A stretch of DNA of 64,000 nucleotides from Pseudohaliea rubra DSM 19751 (GTDB lineage: Bacteria; Pseudomonadota; Gammaproteobacteria; Pseudomonadales; Halieaceae): the NCBI RefSeq assembly GCF_000764025.1, contig NZ_KN234746.1, forward strand, positions 62,001-126,000, in the 5' to 3' direction. Position 1 is the stretch's first letter; every line of letters starts with the position of its first letter. The translations under genes and the position numbers were made by a program. Of this stretch, positions 1 through 8,683 are shown piece after piece. The notes beneath the pieces are model-generated. The model was given only the letters and a program-made list of their open reading frames with translations, was not told the origin of the DNA and ran no database searches.

Positions 1-1778
1 CGGCGCAGGCGCTGTTGTATCTCGCTACGATACGCCACCGGGCTGTCGGCAGACAAAGCCCCTGCGGAGATACCGGACCTCTCGAAAAATCGGGCCATAT
101 ATTCGGCGTGCCGCACGCTGACACAGAAGCCCAAAGCACAGACACCATGCACGTCCATCAATCGCTTGCGACACTGGTCAACGACATGCTGCGCGCGGAG
201 ATCGTTGCCAGTAACGAGGTTATCGAGTTCTGAGGTTCGAAAACCTCCCCGCTCCCACTTCAAGGGAGAATAGTTGATCCCCTCGACATCTGAGACGCCG
301 TAATAATGAAAAGGCACAACCAGGCGCCGATTGATTGCATCCGGCAGCCGAATTTCGCTGACGATACGATCATCAAAATAGCGAAGCACGACTTCGCCAT
401 CTGCCCGCTCGGGCGTAGCGGTAAGTCCAAGGAGAACGTCTGGTCTCAAGAAATCAAGAATGCCCCTGTAGCTGGCAGCAGCCGAACGATGGGTCTCGTC
501 GATAACCACATATTGAAACGCTTTCACATCCCACTGTTGAGGCAAGCGCCGTTGATGAAGAGTATTGACCGTCGCAAACAGGTGTTTTGATTGGGTTGGC
601 TCATGCATGCCATCGAGCAATTCACCGAAATTCTGGTCTCGAAGGACAGCACGAAAGGTGTGCATTGTTTGCCGCAGTATCTCGAGGCGGTGCGCCACAA
701 CCAGTAGCGGTGGACGGTCTCCGCCGTGCATCGCTGAAAAGCGGCAATAGTCGAAAGCCGCGATCATGGTTTTTCCGGTACCTGTCGCGGCAACCACTAG
801 TTGTCGGTGCGGCGCCGACTTGGAGGCGCGATCTTCCTCCAGTGCTTGTAGCACCTCCTCTTGGAACTGGTAAGGCCTTAGTTCAAATACCGGCAATGGT
901 CCATCGGTAGCCGTGCCTCTCTCCTCCTGGAGCGCCAACCGCAAACGATCCTCTTCAAAGGCTTCAAATTCACCATCGCGCCAATAGGTCTCGAAAGTCC
1001 CGCGAACTTTTTCCCAGATATGCCGGTCAGCGTGCTCGGTTACCTTCACCGTCCATTCCAGTCCCTCCGTAAGCGCGGGGCGCGAGAGATTCGCGGAACC
1101 AATGTATGCCGTGCTGAATCCCGTATGGCGCTCAAAGAGATAGGCCTTCGCGTGAAGCCGGGTTCGGTGGACATCGTAGGAAACCTTAACCTCGGTATCC
1201 GGCAGTGATGCCAGGAAGGCTACCGCCTTCAGATCTGTGGCGCCCATGTAGCTCGTAGTAAGGACCCGTAAGCGGGTGCCCGGTCGGCTGGTGAATTCTT
1301 CCAGGGCATCCTGCAGAAGCCCGATGCCGCCCCACTTGATAAACGAGCAGAGTATGTCGACCTGATCTGCTGTTGCCATCTCCTGCTTGATCTGTGACAG
1401 CAGGCTGGGATCAAGCCTCGTACCGGTAAGCAAGCTCGTTTCACTGATGGGTGTATCGGGCCGAGCAAGATGACAACCCACATCGGTGACCGCCATCAGT
1501 CGTTCTACGTTGCTCGTCAACCGGGCACCGATGAACCCACCCTTATCGCGACTGCTCAGAAGTTCGATAATCTGATTGACGAGTGCTCGCTGTTGCTCAA
1601 TCTGATCGCGCTTTGGCAGGCTGCGCAGAGCTCGCGCAATGAGGTCGGAAAGGTGCTGGGCCAGAATCGTGTGACTGTCACCCGGTTCGAGCTTTTCACG
1701 CTGGGTATCAAAGCTGGTGTTTGAAAGAGCATCGGATAACCCCTCATCGATGACTCGCTCGTAAAGACCTTTTCGCAT
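1..1778 (-). CDS. PLD-like nuclease / superfamily II DEAD-like helicase fusion, 3' end off the window
   Basis: About 592 codons are visible; the C-terminus lies beyond position 1. The start at 1778 is certain because a TAA codon immediately precedes the ATG in frame. Residues about 80-260 look like a phospholipase D-type domain, with 'LHAKAYLFE' near 208-216 and 'GSANLS' near 227-232. The helicase part follows: Walker A 'ATGTGKT' near 331-337, motif II as DETH at 427-430, motif III region 'GLTATPER', then the start of the second RecA-like domain. PLD-helicase fusions of this layout often end in a DUF3427-type region, which cannot be seen here. They are presumed to act on DNA or RNA and often sit in accessory or defence loci; a defence role here is inference. 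Base composition is visibly less GC-rich than the following 60 kb, suggesting recent acquisition. No partner gene is visible. Confidence 0.85.
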   Translation of the reverse strand, partial: MRKGLYERVIDEGLSDALSNTSFDTQREKLEPGDSHTILAQHLSDLIARALRSLPKRDQIEQQRALVNQIIELLSSRDKGGFIGARLTSNVERLMAVTDVGCHLARPDTPISETSLLTGTRLDPSLLSQIKQEMATADQVDILCSFIKWGGIGLLQDALEEFTSRPGTRLRVLTTSYMGATDLKAVAFLASLPDTEVKVSYDVHRTRLHAKAYLFERHTGFSTAYIGSANLSRPALTEGLEWTVKVTEHADRHIWEKVRGTFETYWRDGEFEAFEEDRLRLALQEERGTATDGPLPVFELRPYQFQEEVLQALEEDRASKSAPHRQLVVAATGTGKTMIAAFDYCRFSAMHGGDRPPLLVVAHRLEILRQTMHTFRAVLRDQNFGELLDGMHEPTQSKHLFATVNTLHQRRLPQQWDVKAFQYVVIDETHRSAAASYRGILDFLRPDVLLGLTATPERADGEVVLRYFDDRIVSEIRLPDAINRRLVVPFHYYGVSDVEGINYSPLKWERGGFRTSELDNLVTGNDLRAQHVVDQCRKRLMDVHGVCALGFCVSVRHAEYMARFFERSGISAGALSADSPVAYRSEIQQRLR

Positions 1779-1951
1779 TTACCAAAGCCACTTCGCAGAA
1801 TATAAAGCTGTTGTTTCTGGCCCCCTCGTCATCGCATCGCCTGGCCGCCTCTGCCTGGAGCAAGCTGCACAGATAAGAGCAGCACTGCCCAACCGGGTTT
1901 CGCTTGCGACGTTGAGCTACTGCAGCGAAGATGGACGTGCATAGGGTCAGC

Positions 1952-2509
1952 TCAAGTATCGATCTCGCCGAAGCCTTGAACCATTCCCCGAAGCAGGTCC
2001 CACAGGAAACGAAGGGCAAGCCATAGCAACCAGGTTGCCCAGGTTACCAAGCGCAAAGCCGTCATAACCAGCGCGAACCCCACCTGCATCCCCATAACCG
2101 CCAACTGCGCCACCACCGCATGCTGCCCCCGCACCTGCACACCGGCGACCTTGAAGGACGAGTAGCGCGGCTTCAGCAGGTTGAGGGTGCCGGCGCCGGT
2201 TTTCACCGACGCGCTGATGCCGCTCTTCGAGGCGTTCAGCGCAAAGGGCCCATTGCGCCAACGGCCGATGAACTGGGTGCGGCCGTTCTGCAGACCAAAG
2301 CGTGCGCCGCGGGCAAGGCGCGCAGAGAGGCGCAGCCCTTTCGAGGAATTGACCGTTGCGCCGAGCGGACCCGCGCGGGCCTCTGCGCGCACCGCTGCAC
2401 CACCGGTTCGCGATAGCCGGGTGTGCTTGCCTCGGTGCTCAACGCGAACCTGCCGTCCCTCTTCGTCTTTTTTGCCAAAGCCAAACATCCAGCGCGATAG
2501 CCCGCTCAA
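1952..2509 (-). CDS. Hypothetical protein with C-terminal membrane helices (DUF4236-like N-terminal half)
   Basis: Not firmly recognised. The N-terminal half is basic and glycine/serine-rich, with 'LNASKSGISASVKTGAGT', which recalls DUF4236 proteins. The C-terminal third is hydrophobic (about residues 130-175) and rich in Leu, Ala and Trp, so one or two membrane segments are likely. The TTG start at 2509 overlaps the stop of the upstream gene (TTGA) and has GGGGA just before it, suggesting translational coupling. An in-frame ATG at 2488 ('MFGFGKK') is the alternative start and shortens the protein by seven residues. It sits behind the NPYG-repeat secreted protein and probably forms a two-gene unit with it. 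Function unknown. Confidence 0.6.
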   Translation of the reverse strand: MSGLSRWMFGFGKKDEEGRQVRVEHRGKHTRLSRTGGAAVRAEARAGPLGATVNSSKGLRLSARLARGARFGLQNGRTQFIGRWRNGPFALNASKSGISASVKTGAGTLNLLKPRYSSFKVAGVQVRGQHAVVAQLAVMGMQVGFALVMTALRLVTWATWLLWLALRFLWDLLRGMVQGFGEIDT

Positions 2510-2943
2510 TCGTCCCCGATAATGCGCAGCCCGCTGCCGAACGGGTTCGTCGGGCTATCCGGCGCGTAGGGGTTCCCCGCCCCGTAGGGATTATTGATCG
2601 AGTCCGGCGAGTACTGGCTACCGTAGCGGCCGTAAGGGTTCGACACCGACTCGGGGTCGTGGGGGTTGCTGCTCAGACGACCGCGGTAGTTGCCCTGGCT
2701 GTCGTAGAGCTTCGGCGCCTGGGTGGCATAGGGGTTGTTCGCGGACTGGTTGCTATAGGGACTGCCGTAGCGGCCGTACGGGTTGTTGATGCTGTTGGCG
2801 TCGTAGCGGCTGCCGGCGCCGTAGGGGTTGGCGGTGGAGTCCGGCGCGTAGGGGTTGGCGCTTAGGTTGCCGAGGTGGCTGCCGGTCTGGGCGGCGACGG
2901 GAAGCGCGAGGGCGGCGAGGAGGCTTAGGGCGATGCGAGGCAT
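2506..2943 (-). CDS. Secreted NPYG-repeat protein
   Basis: A 145-residue protein with an N-terminal signal peptide ('MPRIALSLLAALALPVAAQ', cleavage after AQ). The mature part consists almost entirely of imperfect repeats built on 'NPYG' or 'NPYA', usually preceded by Ser/Thr/Asn and separated by Asp-Ser or Arg-Tyr-Gly spacers; nine or so copies are visible, the last as NPFG. A longer reading frame exists upstream, but the ATG at 2943 is chosen because it starts the signal peptide. Low-complexity proteins with NPYG-like repeats occur as unannotated exported proteins in several gammaproteobacteria; no biochemical role is known to me. The next gene overlaps its stop by four bases. Confidence 0.75.
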   Translation of the reverse strand: MPRIALSLLAALALPVAAQTGSHLGNLSANPYAPDSTANPYGAGSRYDANSINNPYGRYGSPYSNQSANNPYATQAPKLYDSQGNYRGRLSSNPHDPESVSNPYGRYGSQYSPDSINNPYGAGNPYAPDSPTNPFGSGLRIIGDD

Positions 2944-3101
2944 GGGCGGGCCTTTTTCCGGCGGGCTCCTACACAGCTTAGCTGCCGTGGCGAGGGCGTA
3001 AATGCTGTATGGGCGCACAGGTCGCATTTTCGCGCGGGTTTCATCAGGGTGTCGCGGCAGAGCTGCCGTTTTGCCTCAGGGGCGTTGTTTTAGCATCGAA
3101 G

Positions 3102-3172
3102 GTCGCGACGGGGTGCCGCTCCTGTAGAGGAGGCCATTGCGGCGTAGTTGCGGCGGGACGCCGCTCCCACAG
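3102..3172. repeat. Pair of REP-like GC-rich repeats
   Basis: Two similar 26-base units lie at 3102-3127 and 3147-3172. Both begin GT(C/T)GCG, run through a G-rich core into GCCGCTCC, and end in a purine-rich tail (TGTAG or CACAG). They lie in the spacer between the NPYG-repeat gene and the DUF952 gene. Such dispersed intergenic units are typical of REP elements in gammaproteobacteria. A related unit is seen at 13698-13723. The spacer 2944-3196 holds nothing else recognisable. Confidence 0.5.
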
Positions 3173-3196
3173 CGGGGAGCGGCGCGCGAGTTCGTT

Positions 3197-3685
3197 TCAG
3201 TCGGTGACGCCGGAGACGGCGAGGAAGCTGCCGTTGGCGGCACGTTCTACCGGAATGACCTCCAGCACCGCGGCCGGTTTGATGCCGCCGAGGATGTGCG
3301 GGAACAGCTCGTCGTCGGAGCCTTCGAACTCGGGCTCGATAGCGCCAACGGGGGCGGTGCCTTCCCAGATCGTTTTAACACCGGTGGCCTCCAGGCTCTC
3401 CTCGGTCATGCGCAGGCAGTACCAGGTGCCGTCCACGCCCTTGTAAAAATGGTTGGCCACGTTCATCAGCGCCGCGGGGTTGGCGGTGGCGTGGGTAAAG
3501 CCGTCGGCCTCGTAGGTGGGCGGATAGTAGGTGCCATTGTTTTCTACCACCGGTTCCCAGAGGCGGGCCTGGACGAGGTGGTAAACATAGGGATAGTCGG
3601 GGCGCATGGGTTTCTCCTCGGCGCTGGCGTGAAAGGCGGTGAGAAAGGCGGTAGTAAAGGCGAAGATCAGTTTGAGGACTCTCAT
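3197..3685 (-). CDS. Exported DUF952-family protein
   Basis: 162 residues. The ATG at 3685 is preceded by AGGAG at good spacing and opens a signal peptide (MRVLKLIF...FHASA), so the 13-residue upstream extension is rejected. The mature region carries the DUF952 pattern: 'VYHLVQARLWEPV' near the start, then 'DGFTHATANPAAL', 'HFYKG', and a C-terminal 'LFPHILGGIKPAAVLEV'. DUF952 proteins are small alpha/beta proteins related in fold to ADP-ribosyltransferase-like domains; their substrate is unknown. Most are cytoplasmic, so the signal peptide on this one is notable. It is a single gene with no operon partner in close spacing. Confidence 0.75.
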   Translation of the reverse strand: MRVLKLIFAFTTAFLTAFHASAEEKPMRPDYPYVYHLVQARLWEPVVENNGTYYPPTYEADGFTHATANPAALMNVANHFYKGVDGTWYCLRMTEESLEATGVKTIWEGTAPVGAIEPEFEGSDDELFPHILGGIKPAAVLEVIPVERAANGSFLAVSGVTD

Positions 3686-3816
3686 GGGGTTGGGCTCCTG
3701 AGCTGTCAGGGGAGGATTGCGCATAGTTTGCGAAAAGTAACGCCAGTGTCTTCAGCGAAAGTTGACAGCAAGAATCGCGCCGGACGGCGCCGGCCCCAAC
3801 CGGGAACAACAGAGCT

Positions 3817-4389
3817 TCAGAGGGTGCTTTGGCGGCGGCGCTTACGGGCGCGGTGCCAGGGCGGGAAGCCAAAGAGATAGAGCCCGGACAGGGACAGCCA
3901 GAGCAGAGAGATGCCGGCGAGGGTCATAAGCACCAGTTTGGTGCCCTGGCCGAACACCGCGAAAGAATGGATGTCCATCCACAGCTGGTCGCCGCGTACG
4001 CCGCTGTTCAGCACAGCACCGGTACTGGCGTCCACCTGGATTTCCCGCGGAGAGGACCAGGTGCCCGCGCTTTCCAGGCGGACCTTGTACAGGTGCTTGC
4101 CCGGGCGCAGCTCAATGCGGTTGATGTCTTCGAGGCCCTGCGCTTCCGGGAGGTCCAGGGCGAGGACGATCCCGGCTACGTCGGCTGGCGGGATCATCGC
4201 GGTGATCGGCGCCGGCTCGCCACGGCGGGCAGCCGGCTGCAGGTAATCCCACTCCTTCTTGAAGGCCACGAGCGCGCCGGTCACCGCAAGCACCGTCATC
4301 ACCACGCTCAACAGCGTACCGGTCCACTTGTGCCAGCGGCGCGCCTGCCGGGCCAGGCGAACGGGAAAGGGAGAACGGGAGTGCGGCAC
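3817..4389 (-). CDS. PepSY-associated transmembrane protein
   Basis: 190 residues with an N-terminal basic stretch, a membrane helix near residues 22-43 following 'RRWHKWTG', a periplasmic PepSY-like segment, and a second helix near 150-175 after 'WMDIHSFAVFG'. Paired His residues next to the helices (HKWTG and DIHSF) are the usual pattern of PepSY_TM proteins, several of which act as inner-membrane ferric-siderophore reductases. The GTG start at 4389 lies seven bases after the stop of the TonB-dependent receptor, so the two form an operon. A reductase or accessory role for the ligand of that receptor is inference. The C-terminus ends in a run of Arg, as expected for a cytoplasmic tail. Confidence 0.75.
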   Translation of the reverse strand: MPHSRSPFPVRLARQARRWHKWTGTLLSVVMTVLAVTGALVAFKKEWDYLQPAARRGEPAPITAMIPPADVAGIVLALDLPEAQGLEDINRIELRPGKHLYKVRLESAGTWSSPREIQVDASTGAVLNSGVRGDQLWMDIHSFAVFGQGTKLVLMTLAGISLLWLSLSGLYLFGFPPWHRARKRRRQSTL

Positions 4390-4396
4390 TACTCGA

Positions 4397-6781
4397 CTAC
4401 CAGGCCTTCTCGAGAATCAGCCCGAACTGCGGGAAGGGGCTCGCGTCCTCGTCGATCTGCGCGCCGCTGATCGGGTTGAACTCCAGCGGCGAGCCCCGGT
4501 CCGCGCCGTAAACATTGATGACGTCGAGGAACAGCACCAGATCCATGCCCCCCATGCGACGACGGTAATCCACACGCACATTGAGGGATTGATAATCACC
4601 CAGCGTGGTGGCGTTGACCTCGGTGATCTCCTTCGAGGCACGGGTGAGACCGAAGGTCGGAGGCAGCACATCCTCGTGGATGATGAAGCGGTCCCCCGGG
4701 CGGCCGCTGCCCCACTTCCAGCGGGCCGCGAGCTGGAGCCGGTCCGTCACCTCCCAGCGGGCGCCGAGGGAGGCAAAGTGCTCGCGGCTGAAATCCGGCC
4801 TGTAGCTACTGCGGCCGTCGTTGTCGTCCTGACGACCGCGGTTCCAGGAGTAGGTAAAGTCTGCGGACCAGCCGTTGCCGAAGGCCCGCTGCAGCACCAG
4901 GTCGAAGCCTGCATTGGTGCCCTCCCCGCTATTCAAGGCGCGGCCCGTGGCCCGGCTCTGATCGACAACCAGGTCGTCGAGCACCTGGTAGTACACCTCG
5001 GCAATCATGTTCAAGCTGTCGCTCAGGTCATAGTCAACGCCCAGGCTGAGGTGAGCGATTTCCTCATTGGCGAGGTCGAAGTTCACCGGATCCGCCGCGC
5101 GCACGATGAAGCGGGGCGATTCGTACAAGAGACCGCTGGTCAGCGAGAAGCGCAGCTCCGGCGAAGCTGCATAGCCCAGGGAAAAGCGCGGGGCGACATA
5201 AGTCTCTTCCGAGAAGTCGTCGCGGTCCACGCGCAGCCCGGGGCGAAGTTCGAAGCGCCCCAGCTCGAACACCTGCTCCGCATAGGCAGAAACATTGGTG
5301 CCCGTTCTTGCAAAGCTTGCGTCGATGAACGCGGGCTGCCAGACAATATACTGCTGCCCCGGGGGCCGCGGATCGTCGCTTTCATACACATAGCGGACCC
5401 AGGGGCCATCCAGCCGCGTCTCGAAGTCCGCGTCCTGATGCACGACGCGAAGGCCCGCCGAGAACTCGCCGAAGCGGTTGAAGGTAGTGAAGTCACTGCG
5501 CCAGCCGATCTCCTCTTCCTTTTCGAGGATGGAGAAAACGTTCTCCCGCACCGGAATGGCCGACGGATTGCCGCCGGCCGGCAGCAGGTCCGGGAAGGCC
5601 TCTCCCTGGGTCGAGTCCTTGTCGCTGCTGCGCAGGTAGAGGCGATTGGCCCATTCGCCGCTGTCGCCGACAAGGCGGCGCCAGGTCACGCCCGCCAGCG
5701 AGAGGTCCTGCTCGGCGCGGATCAAGGACGTGTCGTCGAAGTCATCGTCCTCGGCGACGTTGCCCAGGTCCCGGGTGTAGTCCTCCGGGGCATGAATCAG
5801 CAGAAACTGCAGTTCATCGCGCTCAGTGAGCTGCGTGGTGGTCTTAAGAATGATATCGGTCACCTTCGGCGTGCCGATATCTTCCTGCCCGATCAGCTCG
5901 AACAGGTTGCCGAAGTCGAAGCGCCGGGCCGTAAAGAACACGGAGGTATCGTCGTCGATACCCGACGGCCCGTCGTAGGTGAACTCCGCGCCGGCCACAT
6001 CAAGGCGCAGGCTGGTGACCGGCGTAAGCCCACCCTCGGCGAGCTCCAGGCGCAGCAGCGAGCCCGCGCGACCACCATAGGCCGAGCCCCAGCCGCCGGG
6101 GGAGAATTCAGCGCCGGCTACAGAGTTGGGCGCGAAGATCGAGAAGCGGCCGCCGCCGGCAATGTCGTCCTCCTCGCCGATGGTCTGATCAAAGTGCACC
6201 ACTTTGTCGAGGGGAAAGTCGTCAACGAAGATAAGATTATTACGCGGGCCACGGCCACGCACCGTGAAGCCGGCAAAGGCGCCGTCGGAGGCAAGGCCCG
6301 GGAGACCGTCGAGGGCACGCATCACGTCGGGGCCAGCACCCACGGCGTTGCGCAGCTCGTCGCGGTTGCGAAAGGTGCTGCTCACCCCGTCCAGGCCGTC
6401 CGCCTGCCGGGCCCGGGCAACCACCCGCACTTCCTCGAGGACGGGGCCCGCCGCTACCCCGAGAGCCGGCAGCCGCAGCTCAAGCGTAGCGACACGGCGG
6501 GCGATCACGCGGAACACGGGTTCCTCGACGGCGGCGCGTCCATCAGCCTGTGCCGCCACGAAAAAGAACCCCTCTTCCAGCGCTTCGAAACGCGCCACGC
6601 CACCCTTGTCCGAGCGCGCTTCCAAGGCCCGCCCATCGCGATCGGTCACGACAACACGCACGTCGTCCAGCGCGCGCCCCGTCTCAGCAGCCACGGTGCT
6701 GACCACCAGCGAACCGGGCTCCGCCAATGCGAGGGTCGGCAGCAGCAAGGCACAGAAACTCAGGAAGGCGCGGGCTTTCAT
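4397..6781 (-). CDS. TonB-dependent outer-membrane receptor with N-terminal carboxypeptidase-like domain
   Basis: 794 residues. There is a signal peptide (MKARAFLSFCALLLPTLALA), then an Ig-like carboxypeptidase-regulatory domain (about 22-105), then a plug domain beginning near 'LEEVRVVARARQ' with 'FTVRGRGPRNNLIFVDDFP', then a beta-barrel ending in 'LILEKAW' with a terminal aromatic residue as expected for BAM recognition. The regulatory-like domain in front of the plug is common in Bacteroidota SusC proteins and in oar-type proteobacterial receptors. The ligand is unknown. The PepSY membrane protein follows in the same transcription unit, which favours a metal chelate or siderophore over a plain carbon substrate (inference). 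Confidence 0.85.
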   Translation of the reverse strand: MKARAFLSFCALLLPTLALAEPGSLVVSTVAAETGRALDDVRVVVTDRDGRALEARSDKGGVARFEALEEGFFFVAAQADGRAAVEEPVFRVIARRVATLELRLPALGVAAGPVLEEVRVVARARQADGLDGVSSTFRNRDELRNAVGAGPDVMRALDGLPGLASDGAFAGFTVRGRGPRNNLIFVDDFPLDKVVHFDQTIGEEDDIAGGGRFSIFAPNSVAGAEFSPGGWGSAYGGRAGSLLRLELAEGGLTPVTSLRLDVAGAEFTYDGPSGIDDDTSVFFTARRFDFGNLFELIGQEDIGTPKVTDIILKTTTQLTERDELQFLLIHAPEDYTRDLGNVAEDDDFDDTSLIRAEQDLSLAGVTWRRLVGDSGEWANRLYLRSSDKDSTQGEAFPDLLPAGGNPSAIPVRENVFSILEKEEEIGWRSDFTTFNRFGEFSAGLRVVHQDADFETRLDGPWVRYVYESDDPRPPGQQYIVWQPAFIDASFARTGTNVSAYAEQVFELGRFELRPGLRVDRDDFSEETYVAPRFSLGYAASPELRFSLTSGLLYESPRFIVRAADPVNFDLANEEIAHLSLGVDYDLSDSLNMIAEVYYQVLDDLVVDQSRATGRALNSGEGTNAGFDLVLQRAFGNGWSADFTYSWNRGRQDDNDGRSSYRPDFSREHFASLGARWEVTDRLQLAARWKWGSGRPGDRFIIHEDVLPPTFGLTRASKEITEVNATTLGDYQSLNVRVDYRRRMGGMDLVLFLDVINVYGADRGSPLEFNPISGAQIDEDASPFPQFGLILEKAW

Positions 6782-6808
6782 CGACGGCAGCTCCGGGTTG
6801 TTCCGTCT

Positions 6809-7978
6809 CTACTCCAGGCGGAAGCTCAGGCCGGCATGCGCCTCGAGGCGTTTGACAAGCTTCTGCCCCAGGGCCGGCGCCGGCGTATAAATGCCACCGG
6901 GCAGGTCGGCACACTCCGAGACCAGGCATACGGCACTCTCGCTGATCATCTTCGAGGTGGAGCCGTACCCCGGATCCATGTCGCCGCTGACGGAAGCACG
7001 GATTTCCCGGCCGTCGGCCGTGGTGCCCACGAACAGCACATCATAGTTGCCCGCCTCGCGGGCTTCCTTCGAGGGTCCCTCGCCGGGCTTGGGCGCGTCA
7101 TCGCCCCCGAGGGGATCGGCCTTGGCCACATACTCCGCCGCCGCCTTGCCCTGCTCCCCGGGGCCCGTGAGCATCATCTCGTCGTAGCGGAAGTCCTCGC
7201 CGTAGGCATGCCCCAGGAGCGCGTTGGAACGGTGAATGTTCTTGCTGTTGATGGTGGCCATAATGAACGGCGCGACCCACTGGCCGAGAAGCTCGTCCTC
7301 GAAGGGCTTGTTGTCCGCGGGCTGCTCCGGACCGCGAAACCCCTCGGCCAGAGCGAAGGGGTCGATCAGGGCGTTGAGGAGCTCCGGAGCGGCCTTGATC
7401 GCTGCCATGGTGGCGCCGAGAGACGCAGCGGTGCCGCCGGAGAACTCACCGTTCATGGCCCGCACCCGGCCGCGCACGCGGGGACAGGGCGCACCGAACT
7501 TCTCCCGCGCGGCGTCCTGCAGGTAGAGCACACCGAGGTCGAAGGGAATGGAGTCGAAACCGCAGCTGAACACAATGCGGGCACCGCTGGCCTGCGCGGC
7601 GGCCTGATGCGAGGCAATCATCTCGCGCATCCACAGCGGCTCCCCGCAGAGGTCGACGTAGTCTGTACCCTGGCGGGCGCAGGCGGCGACCAGATCGCTG
7701 CCATACAGCTGGTAGGGGCCCACGGTGCTGATAATGCAGCGTGCGCCACCGGCCATCGCCTCGAGGGATGACGAGTCCCTTGCGTCGGCGGTCACCAGGG
7801 GCGTGTCCGCCGGCGCACCGATCTCGTCGCGCACCGCAGCGAGCTTGTCGGCGTTGCGCCCTGCCATGGCCCAGCTGAGGCCGTGGCCCTGCTGTTGAGC
7901 CAGATATTCGGCGACGAGGCGGCCGGTAAAGCCGGTGGCGCCGTAGATCACGATATCGAAATCCCGCTGCTTGTCCAT
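6809..7978 (-). CDS. Saccharopine dehydrogenase-like NAD(P)-binding oxidoreductase (trans-acting enoyl reductase type)
   Basis: 389 residues. The start at ATG 7978 has AGGAG upstream and gives the expected N-terminal Rossmann motif 'VIYGATGFTGRLVAEYL'; the open frame further upstream is not used. Later motifs 'VGPYQLYGSDLVAACA', 'DYVDLCGEP' and 'SCGFDSIPFDLG' are characteristic of the bacterial saccharopine dehydrogenase-like family, which includes mycobacterial trans-acting enoyl reductases and eukaryotic SCCPDH. The actual substrate is unknown; a lipid-related reduction is plausible but not shown. It lies 27 bases upstream of the TonB-receptor start on the same strand and may be co-transcribed with it. 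Confidence 0.8.
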   Translation of the reverse strand: MDKQRDFDIVIYGATGFTGRLVAEYLAQQQGHGLSWAMAGRNADKLAAVRDEIGAPADTPLVTADARDSSSLEAMAGGARCIISTVGPYQLYGSDLVAACARQGTDYVDLCGEPLWMREMIASHQAAAQASGARIVFSCGFDSIPFDLGVLYLQDAAREKFGAPCPRVRGRVRAMNGEFSGGTAASLGATMAAIKAAPELLNALIDPFALAEGFRGPEQPADNKPFEDELLGQWVAPFIMATINSKNIHRSNALLGHAYGEDFRYDEMMLTGPGEQGKAAAEYVAKADPLGGDDAPKPGEGPSKEAREAGNYDVLFVGTTADGREIRASVSGDMDPGYGSTSKMISESAVCLVSECADLPGGIYTPAPALGQKLVKRLEAHAGLSFRLE

Positions 7979-8044
7979 GTCCCTGCTCCTTGTTGGGGCC
8001 CCGTATTGTGACAGCACGACCACCGACGGTGCTAGCATGGTCCC

Positions 8045-8683
8045 ATGCGCGCGCTCACACCCAGCAGCCATCGCTCGGCCATCGCTGCCCTTGCGGCTGC
8101 GGACCCGGATCTCGCTGCCATCGTCGGGCGCCATGGTCCACCGGCATTCCGGTCGCGACCCCCGGGCTTTCGCACCCTGGTCTACATCATCCTGGAGCAG
8201 CAGGTCTCCCTTGCCTCGGCCAGGGCAACCCTCGATAAAGTGGACGCCCTCCTCCCGGCCTTTACCCCCGCCGCGTGGCTCAGCCTCGACGACGACGCGC
8301 TCCGCAGTGCCGGGGTGAGCCGCCAGAAGCAGCGCTACAGCCGCCTGGCAGCGCAGGCCATCGAGGACGGTGCGCTGCCCCTCGCCACCCTGGCCCTACG
8401 CCGGGACGACCGGGTGCGCACCCTGCTCACCGCGGTCCCGGGCATCGGCCCCTGGACCGCAGACTGCTACCTGATGCTGGCCCTGCGCCGGCCGGATCTC
8501 TGGCCCACCGGGGACCTGGCGCTGGTAAAAGCCGTGCAGGCGGTGAAGGGCCTCGAGGACACGCCGGGGCCGGAGGCCCTGGAAGCCCTCGGCGAGCGCT
8601 ACCGACCCTTTCGCAGCGTCGCGACGCAGCTTTTCTGGCACTATTACCTCAACAGAAAAGCAGAACCGGTAACACGCCCATGA
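8045..8683 (+). CDS. DNA-3-methyladenine glycosylase family protein (HhH-GPD)
   Basis: 212 residues, a single HhH-GPD domain without the N-terminal AlkA domain. 'YIILEQQVSLASA' near residue 47, the helix-hairpin-helix 'VPGIGPWTADCY' near 130 and the catalytic Asp in 'PTGDLALVKAV' near 156 are all present. The family removes alkylated purines from DNA as the first step of base excision repair. The ATG lies just downstream of the divergent oxidoreductase start at 7978. The stop overlaps the next gene's start by four bases (ATGA). An operon with an amidohydrolase has no obvious repair logic. Confidence 0.85.
   Translation: MRALTPSSHRSAIAALAAADPDLAAIVGRHGPPAFRSRPPGFRTLVYIILEQQVSLASARATLDKVDALLPAFTPAAWLSLDDDALRSAGVSRQKQRYSRLAAQAIEDGALPLATLALRRDDRVRTLLTAVPGIGPWTADCYLMLALRRPDLWPTGDLALVKAVQAVKGLEDTPGPEALEALGERYRPFRSVATQLFWHYYLNRKAEPVTRP

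Noticed and set aside
2506-2943. Repeated DNA that might suggest a CRISPR array or minisatellite
   Set aside because: The repeats are the codons of the NPYG-repeat protein; unit lengths vary and the frame is kept, with a signal peptide in front.
4259-7771. An 1170-codon open frame on the plus strand
   Set aside because: It is antisense to the TonB receptor and the oxidoreductase, whose domains and motifs are clear; the frame is a product of high GC content and shows no recognisable protein.
8275-8679. N-terminal extension of the amidohydrolase frame
   Set aside because: It overlaps the glycosylase gene; the signal-peptide start at 8680 overlapping the glycosylase stop is better.
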